64,000 nucleotides of DNA, from the NCBI GenBank assembly GCA_037893245.1, contig JBAIAA010000443.1, positions 496,001 through 560,000 of the forward strand, written 5' to 3'. Numbering within the stretch: the first letter of the stretch is position 1; each line of letters starts with the position of its first letter. Positions 26,501 to 39,691 of this stretch are shown here, piece after piece. The notes under the pieces were generated by a model, which ran no database searches, was not told the origin of the DNA, and worked only from the letters and a program-made list of their open reading frames with translations. The DNA is from Crossaster papposus (Eukaryota; Echinodermata; Asteroidea; Velatida; Solasteridae). The translations under genes and the position numbers were made by a program.

Positions 26501-29500
26501 GCCTGTCATCACATTTTCATACTATTCTTGTTGACAACACATTGGCCAAGCCTGTCTAACGTAGTTTGTTCTGTTCATATTTCTTAGGTTTTTTCCTATT
26601 ATCGGATCACATTTTCATACTATTCTTGTTTACAACACATTGGCCAAGCCCGTCTAACGTAGTTTGGTCTGTTCATATGATGATCTCTATGTCCTCGGGC
26701 TGACACAAATTTTGGGTTTTTCCGCATCCTCCCTTAGATGCTCCAACCCGTTTTATCCAAGGGTTCTACTTGTGGTTGATTAAATAAGATACATTTTGTC
26801 TTGATACTTATTTACTCCAGACTAAGCCTACTGGTTGTAGGACTTCTTTCGGAGGTTGCACATACAACCTCTGAAACAGAGTTTGGAACCGCTTTAGTTA
26901 GCACGTCTTATTTGCGACCGTGCAGTTCAGGACCCTTATTCACAGTAGCATCTCGCATACCCACCACCGGTCTACGGTGCCATATCATGCATATGTAGTG
27001 GCTCTACAGGTAAGTAGAGTGAAGTAGACCCCCCTACCACTGTAGTGTGGTAGGGGTCTACGAACGAATACTTACCTGTAGAGCTCCCCCCCGCCTCCCC
27101 ACTTATTCTCGATCTTGTGGTTGTGGGAGGGTCAACACATTGGACAAGCCTGTCATCACATTTTCATACTATTCTTGTTGACAACACATTGGCCAAGCCT
27201 GTCTAACGTAGTTTGTTCTGTTCATATTTCTTAGGTTTTTTCCTATTATCGGATCACATTTTCATACTATTCTTGTTTACAACACATTGGCCAAGCCCGT
27301 CTAACGTAGTTTGGTCTGTTCATATGATGATCTCTATGTCCTCGGGCTGACGAATTTTGGGTTTTTCCGCATCCTCCCTTAGATGCTCCAACCCGTTGAA
27401 TCCAAGGGTTCTACTTGTGGTTGATTAAATAAGATACATTTTGTCTTGATACTTATTTACTCCAGACTAAGCCTACTGGTTGTAGGACTTCTTTCGGAGG
27501 TTGCACATAGAACCTCTGAAACAGAGTTTGGAACCGCTTTAGTTAGCACGTCTTATTTGCGACCGTGCAGTTCAGGACCCTTATTCACAGTAGCATCTCG
27601 CATACCCACCACCGGTCTACGGTGCCATATCATGCATATGTAGTGGCTCTACAGGTAAGTAGAGTGAAGTAGACCCCCCTACCACTGTAGTGTGGTAGGG
27701 GTCTACGAACGAATACTTACCTGTAGAGCTCCCCCCCGCCTCCCCACTTATTCTCGATCTTGTGGTTGTGGGAGGGTCAACACATCCGACAAGCCTGTCA
27801 TCACATTTTCATACTATTCTTGTTGACAACACATTGGCCAAGCCTGTCTAACGTAGTTTGTTCTGTTCATATTTCTTAGGTTTTTTCCTATTATCGGATC
27901 ACATTTTCATACTATTCTTGTTTACAACACATTGGCCAAGCCCGTCTAACGTAGTTTGGTCTGTTCATATGATGATCTCTATGTCCTCGGGCTGACGAAT
28001 TTTGGGTTTTTCCGCATCCTCCCTTAGATGCTCCAACCCGTTTTATCCAAGGGTTCTACTTGTGGTTAATTAAATAAGATACATTTTGTCTTGATACTTA
28101 TTTACTCCAGACTAAGCCTACTGGTTGTAGGACTTCTTTTGGAGGTTGCACATACAACCTCTGAAACAGAGTTTGGAACCGCTTTAGTTAGCACGTCTTA
28201 TTTGCGACCGTGCAGTTCAGGACCCTTATTCACAGTAGCATCTCGCATACCCACCACCGGTCTACGGTGCCATATCATGCATATGTAGTGGCTCTACAGG
28301 TAAGTAGAGTGAAGTAGACCCCCCTACCACTGTAGTGTGGTAGGGGTCTACGAACGAATACTTACCTGTAGAGCTCCCCCCCGCCTCCCCACTTATTCTC
28401 GATCTTGTGGTTGTGGGAGGGTCAACACATCCGACAAGCCTGTCATCACATTTTCATACTATTCTTGTTGACAACACATTGGCCAAGCCTGTCTAACGTA
28501 GTTTGTTCTGTTCATATTTCTTAGGTTTTTTCCTATTATCGGATCACATTTTCATACTATTCTTGTTTACAACACATTGGCCAAGCCCGTCTAACGTAGT
28601 TTGGTCTGTTCATATGATGATCTCTATGTCCTCGGGCTGACGAATTTTGGGTTTTTCCGCATCCTCCCTTAGATGCTCCAACCCGTTTTATCCAAGGGTT
28701 CTACTTGTGGTTGATTAAATAAGATACATTTTGTCTTGATACTTATTTACTCCAGACTAAGCCTACTGGTTGTAGGACTTCTTTTGGAGGTTGCACATAC
28801 AACCTCTGAAACAGAGTTTGGAACCGCTTTAGTTAGCACGTCTTATTTGCGACCGTGCAGTTCAGGACCCTTATTCACAGTAGCATCTCGCATACCCACC
28901 ACCGGTCTACGGTGCCATATCATGCATATGTAGTGGCTCTACAGGTAAGTAGAGTGAAGTAGACCCCCCTACCACTGTAGTGTGGTAGGGGTCTACGAAC
29001 GAATACTTACCTGTAGAGCTCCCCCCGCCTCCCCACTTATTCTCGATCTTGTGGTTGTGGGAGGGTCAACACATTGGACAAGCCTGTCATCACATTTTCA
29101 TACTATTCTTGTTGACAACACATTGGCCAAGCCTGTCTAACGTAGTTTGTTCTGTTCATATTTCTTAGGTTTTTTCCTATTATCGGATCACATTTTCATA
29201 CTATTCTTGTTTACAACACATTGGCCAAGCCCGTCTAACGTAGTTTGGTCTGTTCATATGATGATCTCTATGTCCTCGGGCTGACACGAATTTTGGGTTT
29301 TTCCGCATCCTCCCTTAGATGCTCCAACCCGTTTTATCCAAGGGTTCTACTTGTGGTTGATTAAATAAGATACATTTTGTCTTGATACTTATTTACTCCA
29401 GACTAAGCCTACTGGTTGTAGGACTTCTTTCGGAGGTTGCACATACAACCTCTGAAACAGAGTTTGGAACCGCTTTAGTTAGCACGTCTTATTTGCGACC

Positions 29501-32500
29501 GTGCAGTTCAGGACCCTTATTCACAGTAGCATCTCGCATACCCACCACCGGTCTACGGTGCCATATCATGCATATGTAGTGGCTCTACAGGTAAGTAGAG
29601 TGAAGTAGACCCCCCTACCACTGTAGTGTGGTAGGGGTCTACGAACGAATACTTACCTGTAGAGCTCCCCCCCGCCTCCCCACTTATTCTCGATCTTGTG
29701 GTTGTGGGAGGGTCAACACATTGGACAAGCCTGTCATCACATTTTCATACTATTCTTGTTGACAACACATTGGCCAAGCCTGTCTAACGTAGTTTGTTCT
29801 GTTCATATTTCTTAGGTTTTTTCCTATTATCGGATCACATTTTCATACTATTCTTGTTTACAACACATTGGCCAAGCCCGTCTAACGTAGTTTGGTCTGT
29901 TCATATGATGATCTCTATGTCCTCGGGCTGACGAATTTTGGGTTTTTCCGCATCCTCCCTTAGATGCTCCAACCCGTTGAATCCAAGGGTTCTACTTGTG
30001 GTTGATTAAATAAGATACATTTTGTCTTGATACTTATTTACTCCAGACTAAGCCTACTGGTTGTAGGACTTCTTTCGGAGGTTGCACATAGAACCTCTGA
30101 AACAGAGTTTGGAACCGCTTTAGTTAGCACGTCTTATTTGCGACCGTGCAGTTCAGGACCCTTATTCACAGTAGCATCTCGCATACCCACCACCGGTCTA
30201 CGGTGCCATATCATGCATATGTAGTGGCTCTACAGGTAAGTAGAGTGAAGTAGACCCCCCTACCACTGTAGTGTGGTAGGGGTCTACGAACGAATACTTA
30301 CCTGTAGAGCTCCCCCCCGCCTCCCCACTTATTCTCGATCTTGTGGTTGTGGGAGGGTCAACACATCCGACAAGACTGTCATCACATTTTCATACTATTC
30401 TTGTTGACAACACATTGGCCAAGCCTGTCTAACGTAGTTTGTTCTGTTCATATTTCTTAGGTTTTTTCCTATTATCGGATCACATTTTCATACTATTCTT
30501 GTTTACAACACATTGGCCAAGCCCGTCTAACGTAGTTTGGTCTGTTCATATGATGATCTCTATGTCCTCGGGCTGACGAATTTTGGGTTTTTCCGCATCC
30601 TCCCTTAGATGCTCCAACCCGTTTTATCCAAGGGTTCTACTTGTGGTTGATTAAATAAGATACATTTTGTCTTGATACTTATTTACTCCAGACTAAGCCT
30701 ACTGGTTGTAGGACTTCTTTTGGAGGTTGCACATACAACCTCTGAAACAGAGTTTGGAACCGCTTTAGTTAGCACGTCTTATTTGCGACCGTGCAGTTCA
30801 GGACCCTTATTCACAGTAGCATCTCGCATACCCACCACCGGTCTACGGTGCCATATCATGCATATGTAGTGGCTCTACAGGTAAGTAGAGTGAAGTAGAC
30901 CCCCCTACCACTGTAGTGTGGTAGGGGTCTACGAACGAATACTTACCTGTAGAGCTCCCCCCCGCCTCCCCACTTATTCTCGATCTTGTGGTTGTGGGAG
31001 GGTCAACACATCCGACAAGCCTGTCATCACATTTTCATACTATTCTTGTTGACAACACATTGGCCAAGCCTGTCTAACGTAGTTTGTTCTGTTCATATTT
31101 CTTAGGTTTTTTCCTATTATCGGATCACATTTTCATACTATTCTTGTTTACAACACATTGGCCAAGCCCGTCTAACGTAGTTTGGTCTGTTCATATGATG
31201 ATCTCTATGTCCTCGGGCTGACGAATTTTGGGTTTTTCCGCATCCTCCCTTAGATGCTCCAACCCGTTTTATCCAAGGGTTCTACTTGTGGTTGATTAAA
31301 TAAGATACATTTTGTCTTGATACTTATTTACTCCAGACTAAGCCTACTGGTTGTAGGACTTCTTTTGGAGGTTGCACATACAACCTCTGAAACAGAGTTT
31401 GGAACCGCTTTAGTTAGCACGTCTTATTTGCGACCGTGCAGTTCAGGACCCTTATTCACAGTAGCATCTCGCATACCCACCACCGGTCTACGGTGCCATA
31501 TCATGCATATGTAGTGGCTCTACAGGTAAGTAGAGTGAAGTAGACCCCCCTACCACTGTAGTGTGGTAGGGGTCTACGAACGAATACTTACCTGTAGAGC
31601 TCCCCCCCGCCTCCCCACTTATTCTCGATCTTGTGGTTGTGGGAGGGTCAACACATCCGACAAGCCTGTCATCACATTTTCATACTATTCTTGTTGACAA
31701 CACATTGGCCAAGCCTGTCTAACGTAGTTTGTTCTGTTCATATTTCTTAGGTTTTTTCCTATTATCGGATCACATTTTCATACTATTCTTGTTTACAACA
31801 CATTGGCCAAGCCCGTCTAACGTAGTTTGGTCTGTTCATATGATGATCTCTATGTCCTCGGGCTGACGAATTTTGGGTTTTTCCGCATCCTCCCTTAGAT
31901 GCTCCAACCCGTTTTATCCAAGGGTTCTACTTGTGGTTGATTAAATAAGATACATTTTGTCTTGATACTTATTTACTCCAGACTAAGCCTACTGGTTGTA
32001 GGACTTCTTTTGGAGGTTGCACATACAACCTCTGAAACAGAGTTTGGAACCGCTTTAGTTAGCACGTCTTATTTGCGACCGTGCAGTTCAGGACCCTTAT
32101 TCACAGTAGCATCTCGCATACCCACCACCGGTCTACGGTGCCATATCATGCATATGTAGTGGCTCTACAGGTAAGTAGAGTGAAGTAGACCCCCCTACCA
32201 CTGTAGTGTGGTAGGGGTCTACGAACGAATACTTACCTGTAGAGCTCCCCCCGCCTCCCCACTTATTCTCGATCTTGTGGTTGTGGGAGGGTCAACACAT
32301 TGGACAAGCCTGTCATCACATTTTCATACTATTCTTGTTGACAACACATTGGCCAAGCCTGTCTAACGTAGTTTGTTCTGTTCATATTTCTTAGGTTTTT
32401 TCCTATTATCGGATCACATTTTCATACTATTCTTGTTTACAACACATTCGCCAAGCCCGTCTAACGTAGTTTGGTCTGTTCATATGATGATCTCTATGTC

Positions 32501-32605
32501 CTCGGGCTGACGAATTTTGGGTTTTTCCGCATCCTCCCTTAGATGCTCCAACCCGTTGTATCCAAGGGTTCTACTTGTGGTTGATTAAATAAGATACATT
32601 TTGTC
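23573..32605. repeat. Higher-order repeat block 3 (R-L-S trimer with growing L run)
   Basis: Three unit types can be told apart. R has cgttgaatcc and cacatagaac. L has cttcttttggagg. S has cttctttcggagg together with ctgacac(g/a)aatt. The order is R-L-S (23,573), R-L-S (25,510), R-L-L-S (27,446), then R-L-L-L (30,027). Trimer lengths are 1,937 and 1,936 bp and the expanded versions are 2,581 and 2,579 bp. R units, and L units followed by another L, share cacatccgacaag. This is a visible record of stepwise unequal exchange. Confidence 0.85.
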
Positions 32606-33251
32606 TTGATACTTATTTACTCCAGACTAAGCCTACTGGTTGTAGGACTTCTTTCGGAGGTTGCACATACAACCTCTGAAACAGAGTTTGGAACCGCTTT
32701 AGTTAGCACGTCTTATTTGCGACCGTGCAGTTCAGGACCCTTATTCACAGTAGCATCTCGCATACCCACCACCGGTCTACGGTGCCATATCATGCATATG
32801 TAGTGGCTCTACAGGTAAGTAGAGTGAAGTAGACCCCCCTACCACAGTAGTGTGGTAGGGGTCTACGAACGAATACTTACCTGTAGAGCTCCCCCCGCCT
32901 CCCCACTTATTCTCGATCTTGTGGTTGTGGGAGGGTCAACACATTGGACAAGCCTGTCATCACATTTTCATACTATTCTTGTTGACAACACATTGGCCAA
33001 GCCTGTCTAACGTAGTTTGTTCTGTTCATATTTCTTAGGTTTTTTCCTATTATCGGATCACATTTTCATACTATTCTTGTTTACAACACATTGGCCAAGC
33101 CCGTCTAACGTAGTTTGGTCTGTTCATATGATGATCTCTATGTCCTCGGGCTGACACGAATTTTGGGTTTTTCCGCATCCTCCCTTAGATGCTCCAACCC
33201 GTTTTATCCAAGGGTTCTACTTGTGGTTGATTAAATAAGATACATTTTGTC

Positions 33252-36200
33252 TTGATACTTATTTACTCCAGACTAAGCCTACTGGTTGTAGGACTTCTTT
33301 CGGAGGTTGCACATACAACCTCTCAAACAGAGTTTGGAACCGCTTTAGTTAGCACGTCTTATTTGCGACCGTGCAGTTCAGGACCCTTATTCACAGTAGC
33401 ATCTCGCATACCCACCACCGGTCTACGGTGCCATATCATGCATATGTAGTGGCTCTACAGGTAAGTAGAGTGAAGTAGACCCCCCTACCACTGTAGTGTG
33501 GTAGGGGTCTACGAACGAATACTTACCTGTAGAGCTCCCCCCCGCCTCCCCACTTATTCTCGATCTTGTGGTTGTGGGAGGGTCAACACATTGGACAAGC
33601 CTGTCATCACATTTTCATACTATTCTTGTTGACAACACATTGGCCAAGCCTGTCTAACGTAGTTTGTTCTGTTCATATTTCTTAGGTTTTTTCCTATTAT
33701 CGGATCACATTTTCATACTATTCTTGTTTACAACACATTGGCCAAGCCCGTCTAACGTAGTTTGGTCTGTTCATATGATGATCTTTATGTCCTCGGGCTG
33801 ACGAATTTTGGGTTTTTCCGCATCCTCCCTTAGATGCTCCAACCCGTTGTATCCAAGGGTTCTACTTGTGGTTGATTAAATAAGATACATTTTGTCTTGA
33901 TACTTATTTACTCCAGACTAAGCCTACTGGTTGTAGGACTTCTTTCGGAGGTTGCACATACAACCTCTGAAACAGAGTTTGGAACCGCTTTAGTTAGCAC
34001 GTCTTATTTGCGACCGTGCAGTTCAGGACCCTTATTCACAGTAGCATCTCGCATACCCACCACCGGTCTACGGTGCCATATCATGCATATGTAGTGGCTC
34101 TACAGGTAAGTAGAGTGAAGTAGACCCCCCTACCACTGTAGTGTGGTAGGGGTCTACGAACGAATACTTACCTGTAGAGCTCCCCCCCGCCTCCCCACTT
34201 ATTCTCGATATTGTGGTTGTGGGAGGGTCAACACATTGGACAAGCCTGTCATCACATTTTCATACTATTCTTGTTGACAACACATTGGCCAAGCCTGTCT
34301 AACGTAGTTTGTTCTGTTCATATTTCTTAGGTTTTTTCCTATTATCGGATCACATTTTCATACTATTCTTGTTTACAACACATTGGCCAAGCCCGTCTAA
34401 CGTAGTTTGGTCTGTTCATATGATGATCTCTATGTCCTCGGGCTGACGAATTTTGGGTTTTTCCGCATCCTCCCTTAGATGCTCCAACCCGTTGTATCCA
34501 AGGGTTCTACTTGTGGTTGATTAAATAAGATACATTTTGTCTTGATACTTATTTACTCCAGACTAAGCCTACTGGTTGTAGGACTTCTTTCGGAGGTTGC
34601 ACATACAACCTCTGAAACGGAGTTTGGAACCGCTTTAGTTAGCACGTCTTATTTGCGACCGTGCAGTTCAGGACCCTTATTCACAGTAGCATCTCGCATA
34701 CCCACCACCGGTCTACGGTGCCATATCATGCATATGTAGTGGCTCTACAGGTAAGTAGAGTGAAGTAGACCCCCCTACCACAGTAGTGTGGTAGGGGTCT
34801 ACGAACGAATACTTACCTGTAGAGCTCCCCCCGCCTCCCCACTTATTCTCGATCTTGTGGTTGTGGGAGGGTCAACACATTGGACAAGCCTGTCATCACA
34901 TTTTCATACTATTCTTGTTGACAACACATTGGCCAAGCCTGTCTAACGTAGTTTGTTCTGTTCATATTTCTTAGGTTTTTTCCTATTATCGGATCACATT
35001 TTCATACTATTCTTGTTTACAACACATTGGCCAAGCCCGTCTAACGTAGTTTGGTCTGTTCATATGATGATCTTTATGTCCTCGGGCTGACGAATTTTGG
35101 GTTTTTCCGCATCCTCCCTTAGATGCTCCAACCCGTTGTATCCAAGGGTTCTACTTGTGGTTGATTAAATAAGATACATTTTGTCTTGATACTTATTTAC
35201 TCCAGACTAAGCCTACTGGTTGTAGGACTTCTTTCGGAGGTTGCACATACAACCTCTGAAACAGAGTTTGGAACCGCTTTAGTTAGCACGTCTTATTTGC
35301 GACCGTGCAGTTCAGGACCCTTATTCACAGTAGCATCTCGCATACCCACCACCGGTCTACGGTGCCATATCATGCATATGTAGTGGCTCTACAGGTAAGT
35401 AGAGTGAAGTAGACCCCCCTACCACTGTAGTGTGGTAGGGGTCTACGAACGAATACTTACCTGTAGAGCTCCCCCCCGCCTCCCCACTTATTCTTGATAT
35501 TGTGGTTGTGGGAGGGTCAACACATTGGACAAGCCTGTCATCACATTTTCATACTATTCTTGTTGACAACACATTGGCCAAGCCTGTCTAACGTAGTTTG
35601 TTCTGTTCATATTTCTTAGGTTTTTTCCTATTATCGGATCACATTTTCATACTATTCTTGTTTACAACACATTGGCCAAGCCCGTCTAACGTAGTTTGGT
35701 CTGTTCATATGATGATCTCTATGTCCTCGGGCTGACGAATTTTGGGTTTTTCCGCATCCTCCCTTAGATGCTCCAACCCGTTGTATCCAAGGGTTCTACT
35801 TGTGGTTGATTAAATAAGATACATTTTGTCTTGATACTTATTTACTCCAGACTAAGCCTACTGGTTGTAGGACTTCTTTCGGAGGTTGCACATACAACCT
35901 CTGAAACAGAGTTTGGAACCGCTTTAGTTAGCACGTCTTATTTGCGACCGTGCAGTTCAGGACCCTTATTCACAGTAGCATCTCGCATACCCACCACCGG
36001 TCTACGGTGCCATATCATGCATATGTAGTGGCTCTACAGGTAAGTAGAGTGAAGTAGACCCCCCTACCACTGTAGTGTGGTAGGGGTCTACGAACGAATA
36101 CTTACCTGTAGAGCTCCCCCCCGCCTCCCCACTTATTCTCGATCTTGTGGTTGTGGGAGGGTCAACACATTGGACAAGCCTGTCATCACATTTTCATACT

Positions 36201-39162
36201 ATTCTTGTTGACAACACATTGGCCAAGCCTGTCTAACGTAGTTTGTTCTGTTCATATTTCTTAGGTGTTTTCCTATAATCGGATCACATTTTCATACTAT
36301 TCTTGTTTACAACACATTGGCCAAGCCCGTCTAACGTAGTTTGGTCTGTTCATATGATGATCTCTATGTCCTCGGGCTGACGAATTTTGGGTTTTTCCGC
36401 ATCCTCCCTTAGATGCTCCAACCCGTTTTATCCAAGGGTTCTACTTGTGGTTGATTAAATAAGATACATTTTGTCTTGATACTTATTTACTCCAGACTAA
36501 GCCTACTGGTTGTAGGACTTCTTTCGGAGGTTGCACATACAACCTCTGAAACAGAGTTTGGAACCGCTTTAGTTAGCACGTCTTATTTGCGACCGTGCAG
36601 TTCAGGACCCTTATTCACAGTAGCATCTCGCATACCCACCACCGGTCTACGGTGCCATATCATGCATATGTAGTGGCTCTACAGGTAAGTAGAGTGAAGT
36701 AGACCCCCCTACCACTGTAGTGTGGTAGGGGTCTACGAACGAATACTTACCTGTAGAGCTCCCCCCCGCCTCCCCACTTATTCTCGATCTTGTGGTTGTG
36801 GGAGGGTCAACACATTGGACAAGCCTGTCATCACATTTTCATACTATTCTTGTTGACAACACATTGGCCAAGCCTGTCTAACGTAGTTTGTTCTGTTCAT
36901 ATTTCTTAGGTGTTTTCCTATAATCGGATCACATTTTCATACTATTCTTGTTTACAACACATTGGCCAAGCCCGTCTAACGTAGTTTGGTCTGTTCATAT
37001 GATGATCTCTATGTCCTCGGGCTGACGAATTTTGGGTTTTTCCGCATCCTCCCTTAGATGCTCCAACCCGTTTTATCCAAGGGTTCTACTTGTGGTTGAT
37101 TAAATAAGATACATTTTGTCTTGATACTTATTTATTCCAGACTAAGCCTACTGGTTGTAGGACTTCTTTCGGAGGTTGCACATACAACCTCTGAAACAGA
37201 GTTTGGAACCGCTTTAGTTAGCTTGTCTTATTTGCGACCGTGCAGTTCAGGACCCTTATTCACAGTAGCATCTCGCATACCCACCACCGGTCTACGGTGC
37301 CATATCATGCATATGTAGTGGCTCTACAGGTAAGTAGAGTGAAGTAGACCCCCCTACCACAGTAGTGTGGTAGGGGTCTACGAACGAATACTTACCTGTA
37401 GAGCTTCCCCCCGCCTCCCCACTTATTCTCGATCTTGTGGTTGTGGGAGGGTCAACACATTGGACAAGCCTGTCATCACATTTTCATACTATTCTTGTTG
37501 ACAACACATTGGCCAAGCCTGTCTAACGTAGTTTGTTCTCTTCACATTTCTTAGGTTTTTTCCTATTATCGGATCACATTTTCATACTATTCTTGTTTAC
37601 AACACATTGGCCAAGCCCGTCTAACGTAGTTTGGTCTGTTCATATGATGATCTCTATGTCCTCGGGCTGACGAATTTTGGGTTTTTCCGCATCCTCCCTT
37701 AGATGCTCCAACCCGTTTTATCCAAGGGTTCTACTTGTGGTTGATTAAATAAGATACATTTTGTCTTGATACTTATTTACTCCAGACTAAGCCTACTGGT
37801 TGTAGGACTTCTTTCGGAGGTTGCACATACAACCTCTCAAACAGAGTTTGGAACCGCTTTAGTTAGCACGTCTTATTTGCGACCGTGCAGTTCAGGACCC
37901 TTATTCACAGTAGCATCTCGCATACCCACCACCGGTCTACGGTGCCATATCATGCATATGTAGTGGCTCTACAGGTAAGTAGAGTGAAGTAGACCCCCCT
38001 ACCACTGTAGTGTGGTAGGGGTCTACGAACGAATACTTACCTGTAGAGCTCCCCCCCGCCTCCCCACTTATTCTCGATCTTGTGGTTGTGGGAGGGTCAA
38101 CACATTGGACAAGCCTGTCATCACATTTTCATACTATTCTTGTTGACAACACATTGGCCAAGCCTGTCTAACGTAGTTTGTTCTGTTCATATTTCTTAGG
38201 TGTTTTCCTATAATCGGATCACATTTTCATACTATTCTTGTTTACAACACATTGGCCAAGCCCGTCTAACGTAGTTTGGTCTGTTCATATGATGATCTCT
38301 ATGTCCTCGGGCTGACGAATTTTGGGTTTTTCCGCATCCTCCCTTAGATGCTCCAACCCGTTTTATCCAAGGGTTCTACTTGTGGTTGATTAAATAAGAT
38401 ACATTTTGTCTTGATACTTATTTATTCCAGACTAAGCCTACTGGTTGTAGGACTTCTTTCGGAGGTTGCACATACAACCTCTGAAACAGAGTTTGGAACC
38501 GCTTTAGTTAGCTTGTCTTATTTGCGACCGTGCAGTTCAGGACCCTTATTCACAGTAGCATCTCGCATACCCACCACCGGTCTACGGTGCCATATCATGC
38601 ATATGTAGTGGCTCTACAGGTAAGTAGAGTGACATAGACCCCCCCTACCACAGTAGTGTGGTAGGGGTCTACGAACGAATACTTACCTGTAGAGCTTCCC
38701 CCCGCCTCCCCACTTATTCTTGATCTTGTGGTTGTGGGAGGGTCAACACATTGGACAAGCCTGTCATCACATTTTCATGCTATTCTTGTTGACAACACAT
38801 TGGCCAAGTCTGTCTAACGTAGTTTGTTCTGTTCATATTTCTTAGGTTTTTTCCCTATTATCGGATCACATTTTCATACTATTCTTGTTTACAACACATT
38901 GGCCAAGCCTGTCATCACATTTGTATACTATTCTATTCCTGTTTACAACATATTGGCCAAGCCTGTCTAACGTTGTTTGTTCCGTTCATATTTCTTACGT
39001 TTTTCCTATTATTGGATCACATTTTCACACTATTCTTGTTTACAATACATTGGCCAAGCCTGTCGTCACATTTTCATACTAATCTTGTTTACAACACATT
39101 GGCCAAGCCCGTCTAACGTAGTTTGGTCTGTTCATATGATGATCTCTATGTCCTCGGGCTGA
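33252..39162. repeat. Higher-order repeat block 4 (dimers ~1,290 bp) and diverged 3' edge
   Basis: Pairs of variants recur every ~1,290 bp: atctttatgtcc near 33,783 and 35,071; gatattgtgg near 34,207 and 35,494; gcttgtctt with tttattcc in units 37,121 and 38,411. The variant ttaggtgttttcctataatc is at about 36,263, 36,908 and 38,198. The last unit (from 38,411) is longer and more diverged, like the 5' edge and the unit at 11,570. Confidence 0.75.
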
Positions 39163-39300
39163 CGAATTTTGGGTTTTTCTGCATCTTCCCTTAGATGCTC
39201 CAACCCGTTTTATCCAAGGGTTCTGCTTGTGGTTGATTAAATAAGATACATTTTGTTTTGATACTTATTTACTCCAAACTAAGCATACTGGTTGTAGGAC

Positions 39301-39691
39301 AAACACTAGTTGATCTAATGTTGTGACACCGTCCTCAGTGACACCATCCTATGAGAAGTCGTGTTACCGAAAACAACCCACAGGGTCTCCTGATTAATTA
39401 TTACATTGGAGTATGTTATACAATTACAATTAAGCCTAGGTAGGATACAACATTTGCAGAGTATCAAACATTTCTACTACCGAATTATTAAGAAATATCC
39501 TACTTATTCGAAAGTAAATAATGATTCTACTAAACATTCTGCAAAGGAATTGTGCTAGATATCCAGTAATTGTTCCGAAAAATTGAATTTTATTTAAATT
39601 TATTTAAACTGCCCGACGACGGTTAAAAACGAATCTTCCCCCCCCCCCACCCCCCCCCCGAATTCACCCATTTCTGACAATTCAAGTAATT
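39301..39691. other. Intergenic unique DNA
   Basis: AT-rich sequence after the array edge, including an interrupted poly-C tract at about 39,639-39,659. I see no exon, repeat family or RNA gene here. Confidence 0.6.

Larger units (their letters stand above)
1750..39300. repeat. 37.5-kb tandem satellite array, ~56 units of ~645 bp
   Basis: Near-identical head-to-tail units. A landmark (ttgatacttatttactcc) recurs about 57 times from ~2,094 to ~39,255, spaced 644-647 bp, with length variants of 791 bp (before 3,530, 6,257 and 8,985) and 840-848 bp (before 12,410, 14,542 and ~39,259). Unit content in order: (a) two or more copies of a ~98-bp subrepeat made of a 49-bp atcacattttcatac...ccaagcctgtc half and a 49-bp taacgtagtttg...tattatcgg half; (b) a ctcgggctgacgaattttggg segment, sometimes with an extra AC; (c) a segment that happens to stay open for 65 codons from TTG; (d) an 84-nt double hairpin; (e) a C5-8 run followed by gcctccccacttattctcgat. 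The 5' edge starts inside the subrepeat at 1,750 after 'ccaacc'. The 3' edge stops inside segment c at 39,300. Units differ mainly by single substitutions, small indels and subrepeat number. No ATG-initiated conserved ORF is present. Confidence 0.97.

Noticed and set aside
2739-38608. A 65-codon open frame repeated in almost every array unit
   Set aside because: It starts with TTG, not ATG. The differences between copies are mostly amino-acid changing (S to L, T to R, E to Q, T to L). The frame has no recognisable domain or signal. It is a by-product of satellite sequence.
1750-39300. CRISPR-like repeat array
   Set aside because: Units are ~645 bp with no unique spacers, and the context is eukaryotic.
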